This document shows, piece after piece, positions 1 through 7,158 of a stretch of DNA of 14,092 nucleotides. Below the pieces are notes generated by a model, which saw only the letters and a list, made by a program, of their open reading frames with translations, had not been told where the DNA came from and did not search any database. Source of the stretch: Euryarchaeota archaeon UBA561 (lineage in GTDB: Archaea; Thermoplasmatota; Poseidoniia; Poseidoniales; Poseidoniaceae); assembly GCA_002502295.1 (NCBI GenBank), contig DANX01000042.1, positions 65,190-79,281 of the forward strand. Direction: 5' to 3'. The first letter of the stretch is position 1; each line of letters begins with the position of its first letter. A program made the position numbers and the translations under genes.

Positions 1-23
1 TTCAATTCCCGGAGTGGGCGCCA

Positions 24-929
24 CTACTCTTCCTCTGTCGAGGAATCCTTTGTTTGAACAATGGATGATGCGGGTAAAAGGTACCACATGAACGGCAAAA
101 TGAGGAGGGAGTCCAAATTTTTCCCAAGTTGAATGTCAAACGTTGACTCAAACGCGATGAATGATGTTGAATCTTTGCTCCCCTCGACGGGGACTTCTTG
201 AGCGACTGAAGTCCGATTCTCAGGCTCAACCAGTCCCAAATCATACCCCGAGAAGTCCGCTTCAAGTTGAACTCCAAGCCAAATGAAGGAAAAATCCGAT
301 GACGAGTTGGTGTGAACAAAGGAAACGGTTTCGAGGTTTGCGCCGGGTGTGTTGGTCGCAGTGGAATCTTCTTCTTCACCGCCCCCACCGCTCAATTCCA
401 ACATATAGCACGCTGGGAAGACGACTGAGAAGGCAACAAGGGTGCTGAGGAAAGCGAGTGAACGCACGTGATGGCGCCAGCGGAAGGATGACAACATCAG
501 CAGCTCACTCAAGACCAAGAGAACCAATCCCAGTTTGACCGATTGACGTCCGAAAGCAAGCCATTCTCGTTCCTGATCCTGACCTCGTTCATCGGTATCG
601 CCTGATTCGTTGGGCTCCTCCGCCTCGCCATCCACATTTGTCTGGTCCGAAGAACTTGTGTCGCTGACCGGAACCGCTGCATCGCCGTCCCGCTCAAGCG
701 CGTAGAAGAAAAAAGCAGTGGCTCGCTTGATTTCGATGTCAATGAAGGTCTGGTCTTTGTCAATGGCGATCAGTGAATGGGCCTCGGTTGGTGACGGTCT
801 CCCTTCGGTGTAGATGCCTTCAGCCGTGGCCACGAGCCATGCTGAAATGAACACGTGGACCGCCAAGAAAGCGGTCACGGCTAAGCGTATGAAGCCAAAG
901 GCCCGGTGAGGTGGTGGCCGTGGCAACAC
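24..929 (-). CDS. Acidic multi-pass membrane protein, unknown function
   Basis: 301 residues with a GTG start at 927-929; no ATG lies near the N-terminus, and a GGAGAGGG ribosome-binding site precedes the GTG by 6 nt. Hydrophobic segments at about residues 11-36, 129-148 and 156-178, with a weaker one at about 273-292, suggest three or four membrane passes. The two linkers (about 37-128 and 179-270) are rich in Asp, Glu, Ser and Thr, and the short basic turn between segments 2 and 3 (FRWRHH) points inward, so both linkers should face outside. The gene begins 30 nt after the stop of the large surface protein and is probably co-transcribed with it. I recognise no family or catalytic motif. It may hold or process the upstream surface protein, but that is only inferred from position. 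The stop TAG is at 24-26, so the gene is complete. Confidence 0.8.
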   Translation of the reverse strand: MLPRPPPHRAFGFIRLAVTAFLAVHVFISAWLVATAEGIYTEGRPSPTEAHSLIAIDKDQTFIDIEIKRATAFFFYALERDGDAAVPVSDTSSSDQTNVDGEAEEPNESGDTDERGQDQEREWLAFGRQSVKLGLVLLVLSELLMLSSFRWRHHVRSLAFLSTLVAFSVVFPACYMLELSGGGGEEEDSTATNTPGANLETVSFVHTNSSSDFSFIWLGVQLEADFSGYDLGLVEPENRTSVAQEVPVEGSKDSTSFIAFESTFDIQLGKNLDSLLILPFMWYLLPASSIVQTKDSSTEEE

Positions 930-935
930 GGCTGA

Positions 936-943
936 CCCTCTCC
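936..943 (-). promoter_or_regulatory. Ribosome-binding site for the GTG-start membrane protein
   Basis: On the minus strand GGAGAGGG lies 6 nt before the GTG at 927-929. It complements the usual archaeal 16S 3' end and is the main reason for accepting the GTG as the true start. It lies in the 30-nt spacer after the surface-protein stop, which fits translation of an internal operon gene. Confidence 0.6.
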
Positions 944-959
944 GTTCTTCCTTTTGATT

Positions 960-3900
960 TCACTCGTTCTCGGTTCGGCGGTTGCCTGCAACTGCGGCAA
1001 GACCGATGAGAGCGATGACCGTAAGCGGGGATACAAAGGGCAGAAGACCTGAATCTTCAGCAACTTCCTCGGCCGTCTCGGGTTCATCCACTTCTTCAGC
1101 CGTGTCGTCGCCACCTGTGCTTGCAGCGTCATCGAAGCCAAGGCCGGACGTGTCTGCACCTGCGTCCTCAAGCACTTGCTCGAGTTCACCAAGGTCGTGG
1201 TTTTCAACATCAACAATGTCCGCAAGGTCGTCAAATTCGGCCATCTCTTGTTGCGCTTCTTGTGCAGGAACGCCCGTGATGTAGCGAATGCTGGCAAAGG
1301 TCATTGGTCGGTCTTCGCTGTAGCCGGTCGTGGCTGGGCCAGCGATGATGTATCCGTTTCCGTCTTCATCCCATGCGTAAACGCCAACGCCCACAATGGT
1401 GGCCTGTTCATTGCTCCAAAGCGGAGCCCACATAGCGTCGTTGTACGGGAAGACTGGAACCTCGTTCTCTGCAACATCTTCAAAGGTTGCACCAACGTTC
1501 TCGCCAAAGGCTTGGAGGACATCAACAAGGCCTGAGTCGGCAAGAGCTTCTCCGATGGTCATGATTTTGTCGCTGACCTCGGGGCCGTCTTCAACGGTCA
1601 TGCAGGAATGGTAGGAATCGAAGGGTTCGGTTTGGCCGTTCTCCACCAAGTCGATGGAGAGGCAGTATTCGCCCTCTCCAGCGATGTCAACATAATTCTC
1701 TACGTAAACCTCAGACTCGTCGCTGAAGGCAACACTGCCCTGGTCGATGACCGTGTTGTCGGCATCAGAAACACTCCATTGCATTGTGATGTCGTCGTAG
1801 GAATCGCCCCACGAACCGGCACTGGCCATCACTCGGAGGGTGTTATCCCCCTCGTCGTTTATGCCACTGTCCCAATGTTGAATTTCAGGCCCCAACCAGG
1901 ACATTTCGCAGGTTTCAGTGGCGCTGACCAACAAGGCCCCGTCTGGCGCAAAGATGCTCCCTCCGGCGCACATTGTGTTGTCGCCGTAAGCCATGTTTGC
2001 TGGCACTTCGGTGTTATGGGAAATGTAGCCCGAATCGATGCTGACAGCGATCTCGCAGAAATAAGAAGTGCAGACTAGCAGGTCATCGCCCGAGGTCAGA
2101 ATGTTGCCTTCGCCGTCGTTCATATACATGTCCATCAGGAAGTAGATGCCCTCGCCTTCGTCCGAGCCGTCGGTGCAGTCTTCGGTGCCATCGTTAACAA
2201 GCTCAAAGGAAATACTCGTCGAGTCTTCACAGTAGTAGTCATCACTCTCAGCAACGTTGTACTCATCGCTGCCATCGTCGCACTGCTCTGTACCATCGTT
2301 GACCCACTGCCAAGGCACTGCCCCATTGTAGTCCGAGCAACTGTAATACTTGCCTTCGGTATCCACTGGCTCGTCGGATGCGTCGGCGCAGTCGGCCGTG
2401 CCATCATTGACGAGTTCAAACGAAATCTGAGAACCGTCCAAGCAGACATAGGTGCTGGTGAGGCCGTTGTCGTATTCATCCGAGCCGTCATCACAATCGT
2501 CCCAACCGTCGTTCACATCCCCAATGGAGACGTCAATGTAGTCTTCCTCCCAATCGCTGTAACACTGAATGGTTGGGCTGGCTTCGAGGCCAATGCTGGT
2601 GGCGTCAAGGCGGCCGCTAAATCCGTAATAATCCACACCCGTTTCCCAATCTTCCCCTGTGTTGCCTCGGAGGAAGAAGTCGTCTTCGTCCGAACCGTCC
2701 ATGCAGTCTTCGGAGCCGTCGTTCACATACCACTCTTCGATCATCTCGCCGTCGTCGCACATGAACCAGTCCGCCTCTCCGTCATAGTTGTCATCTTCAT
2801 CGGCATCGCCGCCAAGGATGTTCCCAAATATCTCTGCAAAGGAGTCTTCGAGTTCAGCCTCAAAGTCTTCTGCAACAGCCTCGCCAAAGGATTCACTGGA
2901 GTGGGCAATGACGTTGCCCATCATGATGAACATGACCGGGTTGCCTGGTGGGCAACTGGAGCAGGCCGCGACGTCAACGGTCGCTCCATCGCCGAGGTCA
3001 ACCTCAAGCGGCCTTTCCGCATCCATGTTGAATTCAACCTCGCCGATGTCCATATCGCCCTCATAGTCGCCTTCGCTGGTGAGTTCATCGCTGATGGTGA
3101 TGTCAAATTGACCTTCATCAAAGCCAAACTCTTCCATGGGCAGACCGGTGAGGTAGACATTGTAGTCGGCTGAGCCGATGTAAGACCCGTCGGCCATGCC
3201 GCACAGGTCCGCAACCATCTTGTCGCCGTTCGGCCTGTCGCTCACGCCGACCTCGGTGGCCTCGTCGGTGCACCCCCAGAGTGTGCGGTCGTTGGCAGCA
3301 GCGGTGATGTAGATGGGGCTCTTCGAGCCAAGGCGCCAAACGGCATCAGAGGCGATAGAATAGCTGACCTCAACACCTGTGTCAAAATCAATGTTCAATT
3401 CCTCGCCACCACCTTCGACCATCACATCGATGCCGAGGTTCATGTCGTGTCCGACCATCATATCAAAGTCCATATCGGCGCCAATAAGGTTGTAATCACT
3501 GTCGAGGTATTCTTTGTAAATCATGTCAACCGTCAAGACGTTCTCTGATTCAAGGATGATATCAATATCAAAGCCAGTTGGGTCGCTGCCAAAGGTGCTT
3601 TCTGTCCAGTCGGTCATGATGACGGCGTCGTTCAAGAGTCCGTGGCGGAGCACCACATCGCTGGTGCGGCTCCAAACCTGCACGTCGTTGCCGTCAAAGT
3701 CTTGAACGGTCTGAACGGAGTTGTCCACGGTTTGATGAACGTAAACGTTTGACGCACCGGTGGTGAGTTGCCCGAGGTCGAGATTGAAGCCAGCAGCATC
3801 AGCGTCATCCATCAGTTCCGAGAAGATTTCCTGAATGTCCAGGCCCGTCACGTTCTGCAAGTCGCTGTCAAGGCTGGACCAATCGTATTCCACGCCGTAA

Positions 3901-4010
3901 TAGTATTCGGGAGTCTCAATCTGAGCTTGAACGCTCGTAATCGGCGCCAGAGCAGCAAGAAGGAGGGCGGTCAACAAAAGGGCCGGTGAGGTTCGTCGCA
4001 ACGTGGACAT
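960..4010 (-). CDS. Large secreted acidic surface protein with LDL-receptor class A-like repeats
   Basis: 1016 residues with an ATG start. Residues 1-29 form a classic signal peptide (basic start, LLLTALLLAALAP core, likely cut after SVQA). Residues 30-400 are acidic and probably beta-rich, with scattered Cys (247, 270, 350, 353). Residues 418-618 hold five units of pattern C-x(n)-VNDG-x2-(D/Q)C-x-D-(G/A)-SDE, the calcium-binding half of an LDL receptor class A module but with two Cys per unit instead of six. Residues 640-810 look like Ig-type beta sandwich, with Cys in pairs. Residues 925-987 are an Asp/Glu-rich spacer. The tail is LPFVSP, a hydrophobic segment (about 991-1008) and RR, resembling an archaeosortase-type sorting signal or plain anchor. 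Likely cell-surface displayed, possibly binding Ca2+ and a polymer or partner; the ligand is unknown. A TATA-like box sits about 28 nt upstream of the ATG. Extreme acidity is typical of marine or halophilic archaeal exoproteins. Confidence 0.92.
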   Translation of the reverse strand: MSTLRRTSPALLLTALLLAALAPITSVQAQIETPEYYYGVEYDWSSLDSDLQNVTGLDIQEIFSELMDDADAAGFNLDLGQLTTGASNVYVHQTVDNSVQTVQDFDGNDVQVWSRTSDVVLRHGLLNDAVIMTDWTESTFGSDPTGFDIDIILESENVLTVDMIYKEYLDSDYNLIGADMDFDMMVGHDMNLGIDVMVEGGGEELNIDFDTGVEVSYSIASDAVWRLGSKSPIYITAAANDRTLWGCTDEATEVGVSDRPNGDKMVADLCGMADGSYIGSADYNVYLTGLPMEEFGFDEGQFDITISDELTSEGDYEGDMDIGEVEFNMDAERPLEVDLGDGATVDVAACSSCPPGNPVMFIMMGNVIAHSSESFGEAVAEDFEAELEDSFAEIFGNILGGDADEDDNYDGEADWFMCDDGEMIEEWYVNDGSEDCMDGSDEDDFFLRGNTGEDWETGVDYYGFSGRLDATSIGLEASPTIQCYSDWEEDYIDVSIGDVNDGWDDCDDGSDEYDNGLTSTYVCLDGSQISFELVNDGTADCADASDEPVDTEGKYYSCSDYNGAVPWQWVNDGTEQCDDGSDEYNVAESDDYYCEDSTSISFELVNDGTEDCTDGSDEGEGIYFLMDMYMNDGEGNILTSGDDLLVCTSYFCEIAVSIDSGYISHNTEVPANMAYGDNTMCAGGSIFAPDGALLVSATETCEMSWLGPEIQHWDSGINDEGDNTLRVMASAGSWGDSYDDITMQWSVSDADNTVIDQGSVAFSDESEVYVENYVDIAGEGEYCLSIDLVENGQTEPFDSYHSCMTVEDGPEVSDKIMTIGEALADSGLVDVLQAFGENVGATFEDVAENEVPVFPYNDAMWAPLWSNEQATIVGVGVYAWDEDGNGYIIAGPATTGYSEDRPMTFASIRYITGVPAQEAQQEMAEFDDLADIVDVENHDLGELEQVLEDAGADTSGLGFDDAASTGGDDTAEEVDEPETAEEVAEDSGLLPFVSPLTVIALIGLAAVAGNRRTENE
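2157..2759 (-). repeat. Five LDLa-like coding repeats in the surface protein
   Basis: Tandem protein repeats encoded on the minus strand: unit 1 at 2685-2759 (residues 418-442), unit 2 at 2475-2564 (483-512), unit 3 at 2370-2444 (523-547), unit 4 at 2262-2339 (558-583), unit 5 at 2157-2231 (594-618). Each begins with Cys and ends in (D/Q)C-x-D-(G/A)-SDE after a conserved VNDG. Units 3 and 5 share ISFELVNDGT and look like a recent duplication; the 40-residue gap between units 1 and 2 is longer than the 10-11 residue linkers between the rest. In LDLa modules the final D-x-SDE block binds Ca2+; here that block is retained while four of the six Cys are missing. Confidence 0.85.
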
Positions 4011-4033
4011 CGATTCAAACTGCCAAACAATGC

Positions 4034-4042
4034 GATATAATT
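4034..4042 (-). promoter_or_regulatory. TATA-like box for the surface protein gene
   Basis: The minus-strand sequence AATTATATC is centred about 28 nt upstream of the ATG at 4008-4010, with an A-rich stretch (CAATAG) just before it as a possible BRE. Archaeal TATA boxes lie about 26-28 nt before the transcription start, so this would place the start of transcription at or next to the ATG, giving a leaderless mRNA. No Shine-Dalgarno is visible before this ATG, which agrees. The box sits between this gene and the methyltransferase stop, so the surface gene is likely its own transcription unit. Confidence 0.5.
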
Positions 4043-5134
4043 CTATTGGGGACCGAATGTAGACCTTTTTCCTATATTTCCCGTGTGCTCCAGTTGACGT
4101 TGAAGTGCGAGATTGAAAATACGCCGGGCGAGTTTGTAATCCAAACGCCTTCGTCGTTTCCCGGTCTTTGTGTTTCCCATGAAGGCGGTCAAAAAGACGT
4201 CTTGGGTGGTTTCCCGGTAGGCATCAATTAGCCGGTTGGCTTCGTCTATTACCTCGTCAAGAAGAGGCCCATCCAATTCAATCTCAATGTATGTAAGGTG
4301 ACGGCTGCTCATTTTGATTTTTGTTCGATCATAACCCAGCGCTTCACCATGGCAGAATTTTATTTGCATGGAGCCATCTTCTTTCGTGCCGTCCACCGCC
4401 CGGTAACCGAGCGTTCCCTCGGGCGCATTGAATTTCATCGGTGTTAGTTGGGTGGGTCCATTGACCGTTTCATGATGACGACGGCGTAAATCATCATAAT
4501 GGCCGAGAAAGGCGTCATTTTTCCATACTTCATTAAGCGGGTTTGACACAGAAAAAATCATCACGCACACTGGATGTTCGGTGTCGTCAAACGGGTTGTC
4601 TTCGAGGATGGTTACAGAGTGGAGTCGATCTTTCCAATGTGGTAAGTCATCAAGGTCCTGAATCCCGGACTCAGGAACAATCCAAATTGAGTCATCATAG
4701 GTTGCCAAGGTTTGCTCTATGGCCAGTTTAAACATGTCATCCAGGACGTTTAATCGGGCAATGTCGGGGAGGTTGATGAAGCCTGGTTGGAAATACTTCA
4801 CCATTGGCGAATTCATGCGTTTTGCTGAATTCTTGGCGAGATAAGGTGGATTGGTGAGCACAAATGCATGCTCGTGATGAATGACGTTTCGTATCGAGTC
4901 GTTTGCCGCACCCCATTGCTGTGATTGGCAAATTTTCCCGTCAATGTCGTGGCCCCGGATTCCAAATCCTATTTCTCGAGCAAGTTCAAGGAGATGACCG
5001 CCACCGGCGAAGGGGTCCACACATACGTCATAATCCGCACTGAGTGATGCGATGTGAGATCGAATGTGCGGCCTTAGCCAAACAGAATGGCGAGTGAAAA
5101 ACTGCCCAAGGTCCCGTTTGCTGTTTTCTGACAT
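4043..5134 (-). CDS. Orphan N6-adenine DNA methyltransferase
   Basis: 363 residues with an ATG start. The N-terminal LGQFFT (residues 9-14) is the motif X region seen in type I/II adenine methyltransferases. DPFAGGGH (40-47) is the SAM-binding motif I, and TNPPY (94-98) is the catalytic (D/N)PPY motif that places the target adenine. The order X, I, IV with a C-terminal remainder that could act as target-recognition domain suggests the gamma class. It would methylate adenine in a specific DNA site, which I cannot predict. No restriction endonuclease or specificity subunit is encoded nearby, so it appears solitary, with a role in regulation or defence against foreign restriction rather than in a complete R-M pair. 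Codons are visibly less GC-ended than in the neighbouring guaA, a hint of transfer. It starts 39 nt after the guaA stop. Confidence 0.9.
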   Translation of the reverse strand: MSENSKRDLGQFFTRHSVWLRPHIRSHIASLSADYDVCVDPFAGGGHLLELAREIGFGIRGHDIDGKICQSQQWGAANDSIRNVIHHEHAFVLTNPPYLAKNSAKRMNSPMVKYFQPGFINLPDIARLNVLDDMFKLAIEQTLATYDDSIWIVPESGIQDLDDLPHWKDRLHSVTILEDNPFDDTEHPVCVMIFSVSNPLNEVWKNDAFLGHYDDLRRRHHETVNGPTQLTPMKFNAPEGTLGYRAVDGTKEDGSMQIKFCHGEALGYDRTKIKMSSRHLTYIEIELDGPLLDEVIDEANRLIDAYRETTQDVFLTAFMGNTKTGKRRRRLDYKLARRIFNLALQRQLEHTGNIGKRSTFGPQ

Positions 5135-5173
5135 GGTGCCAACTCGCCAACGGAGAAATCGTACAAAGGTCGG

Positions 5174-5767
5174 TTAATTCTCTGTTTGTCTTTCCCGGCA
5201 AACAGCAACAAAATTTTCAAACATTTCCTTGCCAAACTCGGAATCGTTCACTTCCGGATGAAATTGCAAGCCGAAGCGGTCGCCGACTTCATTTTCCATC
5301 CCTTGGACCTTGCACGATGGGCTTCCCGCCGTAATGAAAAATCCATCCGGTACGACATGGACCTCATCGTTGTGCGATTCCCAAACCGTTTGTGTTTGGC
5401 TGGTTCCGGCGAAGATGGTCCCTCCTCCTTCAATCAATTCAATTTCCATGGCTCCGAACTCAGGCTCAGGTGATTCCCGGGCGTCTCCACCGTAGTGTCG
5501 AGCCATGAACTGATGGCCTGCACAGATACCAAGGATTGGGATGTCCAATTCCAGGTAGGCTCCACAGTTACCCAACTCGCCGGTCAGGCCGACTCGAGCT
5601 GCCCCCCCAGAGAGGATGAGCCCGTCGAGTTCTCGCAGTTCATCCACCGGCGTGGTGTTGTCAATGATCTGTGTATCCACTTTGAGATAGCGAAGCATGC
5701 GCCATTCTCGGTGCGTCCACTGACCTCCGTTGTCCACGACATCAATCACAAGGGGCCTGTCTGACAT
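5174..5767 (-). CDS. guaAA: GMP synthase, glutamine amidotransferase subunit A
   Basis: 197 residues from the ATG at 5765-5767; a GTG at 5774-5776 would add three residues and overlap the preceding -1 frame stop as GTGA. This is a class I glutamine amidotransferase: the nucleophile elbow GICAGHQ has Cys82, and QFHPEV supplies His170 and Glu172 to complete the triad. SHNDEV (131-136) and the length match the archaeal stand-alone glutaminase of GMP synthase, which frees ammonia from glutamine and passes it to the separate ATP-pyrophosphatase subunit to convert XMP to GMP. That partner subunit is not in this window. Other small class I amidotransferases (anthranilate, aminodeoxychorismate) are less likely given the NNGGQ-like start (DNGGQWTHR) and the SHNDEV block. 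Confidence 0.88.
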   Translation of the reverse strand: MSDRPLVIDVVDNGGQWTHREWRMLRYLKVDTQIIDNTTPVDELRELDGLILSGGAARVGLTGELGNCGAYLELDIPILGICAGHQFMARHYGGDARESPEPEFGAMEIELIEGGGTIFAGTSQTQTVWESHNDEVHVVPDGFFITAGSPSCKVQGMENEVGDRFGLQFHPEVNDSEFGKEMFENFVAVCRERQTEN

Positions 5768-5772
5768 GGTGC

Positions 5773-5869
5773 TCACTCTGCCGGATGTGGTTGAGGAACG
5801 ACCATGAACATGCCGATGCGGGTGAATTCGGTGAACCGTGCATCAACGACGACGTCAAAGATGCGGTTT
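5773..5869 (-). other. Coding-like -1 frame continuation after the zinc-ribbon stop
   Basis: Directly past the zinc-ribbon TAA, the -1 frame reads LNRIFDVVVDARF and on through FTRIGMFMVV to a TGA at 5773-5775. Its codons (AAC, CGC, ATC, GAC, GTC, TTC, ACC) follow the GC-ended preference of the surrounding genes, while the same frame upstream is a His/Arg-rich shadow. The TGA overlaps the possible guaA GTG as GTGA, a common coupling arrangement. One missing base near 5868 (for example one more T in the TTTAA run) would fuse it to the zinc ribbon as a product of about 72 residues. It may be a sequencing indel, a decayed gene, a programmed shift, or a separate small gene with a GTG/TTG start overlapping the ribbon. 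Confidence 0.4.
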
Positions 5870-5990
5870 AACGATGGTGAATTGTGATGGTCCCACAGAC
5901 TCGGCACCAAACCTTGACGCCGTCCTTTCGTGGAGGAATGCCAGCGATGTTGATGCTCGCCCCGCATGTGCACTTCACGATGTTCTCCAT
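5868..5990 (-). CDS. Small zinc-ribbon protein (possibly frameshifted)
   Basis: 40 residues from the ATG at 5988-5990; an in-frame ATG at 6015-6017 would give 49. The protein starts MENIVKCTCGAS and ends WCRVCGTITIHHR. The two Cys pairs CxC (residues 7 and 9) and CxxC (residues 31 and 34) separated by 21 residues form a complete zinc-ribbon pattern, and the PPRKDG segment between them is a plausible ribbon turn. It lies between the tRNA methyltransferase stop (6030) and guaA, on the same strand, and is probably part of that transcription unit. Such ribbons bind nucleic acid or act as small subunits; the partner here is unknown. Codon choice is like that of its neighbours. The coding signal seems to continue in the -1 frame beyond the stop, so the annotated end may be an artefact. 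Confidence 0.6.
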   Translation of the reverse strand: MENIVKCTCGASINIAGIPPRKDGVKVWCRVCGTITIHHR

Positions 5991-6029
5991 ATGGGAGGCG
6001 AGCCGTCGGTGCTTCATGAAATGAACGCT

Positions 6030-7121
6030 TCAATGCCATGTGATGATGGACTGAAACACAACGAAGCATCGTGTGGTTGAGAATCCTTTGACTTCCGAAA
6101 CAAGCGTGTCGCTTGGTGTTCCACCCGCAGCCACGACCATCGTCTCCAGTTTCGCAACGAGCCCGTTGAGGGAAGTGCGCTCAACGATGGCCCAACCTCG
6201 CACGAGGCCTAAGCCTGAGGGATTGAACAAGGGGAAAAGGTCGGGAAGGTGCTCAAAACTGTCGTGTGGTAAATTGACCAACACCACGTTGGCTTTGCCC
6301 CGTAGTTCGGCGTCTTCTTTCCATGCCCGTGCGTCCTTGCACACCACGATTGATGGTGAGAGCGAGGAGGTTGATTTCCTCGTCCAACTGGCGAGGTTCG
6401 TTTTGAGTAAGTTGACCGCTTTCGGGTTCAGATCACCGGCAATGTACCCCGAAACAAGCCCCTCATGGTTCAACAAGAGGGGGAAGACTGGCCCGACGCC
6501 GGCATAGGGATCTGCAACGATCAGAGGATGGTCGAGCCGTTCTCGGAAAGCTTGCAGCACCTCATAGGTGTTCAAACGCTGCTTTGATAGCCGCGCAGAG
6601 TAGTAGATCTCGCTCGGGTCCACGTGGATGATGAATTCGTGTTCACGAACCGTGGTGGCGGTATGTTGGCTGCCATCGCGGCTCGCGAGGGTTCGGAGGT
6701 CACGAACGCGGAAATCCCCTGAAACGCCTTCATCCGCGCACACGATTCGGACGCTTGGCATTTGCTCAATCATCGCTCTCGCCATGGCTTCAGCGTGGGG
6801 CAACACATCGTCTTCCACTTTCACGAGAAGGACATCCCCTTGAACCTCGTAAGACGAAGGCCAAAACGAATCAGGTAACTTTTGCAAGTCGCTTGGAAGG
6901 CGTTCCCTCCAATGCTTTGGACTCTGTGCTTTTGGGGGGACATCAATCGTCGTCAATCCCTCCCAACAAGGGTCCTCATCAAATGGTGCGTCTTCGTTGA
7001 GTGGCACGCCGCGTCGGCCATCACTCAACGGAAGAACGCCAGTGTCTCCAAGCCACCCGTTCGCTTTGCAACGCTCCAACCAAACCTGTGTTTGGTCCCT
7101 CGGCACGCTCAAATGACGCAT
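6030..7121 (-). CDS. trm5: tRNA (guanine37-N1)-methyltransferase, Trm5/TYW2 family
   Basis: 363 residues from the ATG at 7119-7121; an upstream in-frame start at 7220 would overlap dphB heavily and adds an unconvincing leader. A class I SAM-dependent enzyme: residues 160-183 (EHEFIIHVDPS, IYYSARLSKQR) match the Trm5 segment normally written as E-x-G-x-x-F-x-V-D and YFSPRL-x-x-ER. DPYAGVGP (204-211) is motif I, GDLNPKAV (229-236) holds the acidic ribose-binding residue, and VNLPHDSFEHL (282-292) is the NLP motif. Trm5 places m1G at position 37 next to the anticodon to prevent frameshifting; the related Taw2/TYW2 adds the aminocarboxypropyl group in wyosine synthesis. Trm5 is favoured but the two are hard to split by eye. 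It is divergent from dphB; both act on the translation machinery. Confidence 0.82.
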   Translation of the reverse strand: MRHLSVPRDQTQVWLERCKANGWLGDTGVLPLSDGRRGVPLNEDAPFDEDPCWEGLTTIDVPPKAQSPKHWRERLPSDLQKLPDSFWPSSYEVQGDVLLVKVEDDVLPHAEAMARAMIEQMPSVRIVCADEGVSGDFRVRDLRTLASRDGSQHTATTVREHEFIIHVDPSEIYYSARLSKQRLNTYEVLQAFRERLDHPLIVADPYAGVGPVFPLLLNHEGLVSGYIAGDLNPKAVNLLKTNLASWTRKSTSSLSPSIVVCKDARAWKEDAELRGKANVVLVNLPHDSFEHLPDLFPLFNPSGLGLVRGWAIVERTSLNGLVAKLETMVVAAGGTPSDTLVSEVKGFSTTRCFVVFQSIITWH

Positions 7122-7158
7122 GGCCCTCGCCCTGTCCAAGCGCTTCGGGGGTTTGAGT

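Noticed and set aside
1608..2078. 156-codon plus-strand open frame antisense to the surface-protein gene
   Set aside because: The opposite strand holds a clear signal-peptide protein through this region; high GC third positions keep antisense frames open.
2135..2494. 119-codon minus-strand open frame within the surface-protein gene
   Set aside because: It overlaps the repeat region in another frame and its Met/Thr/Ser-rich composition is the shadow of the Asp/Glu-rich repeats; no RBS or family features.
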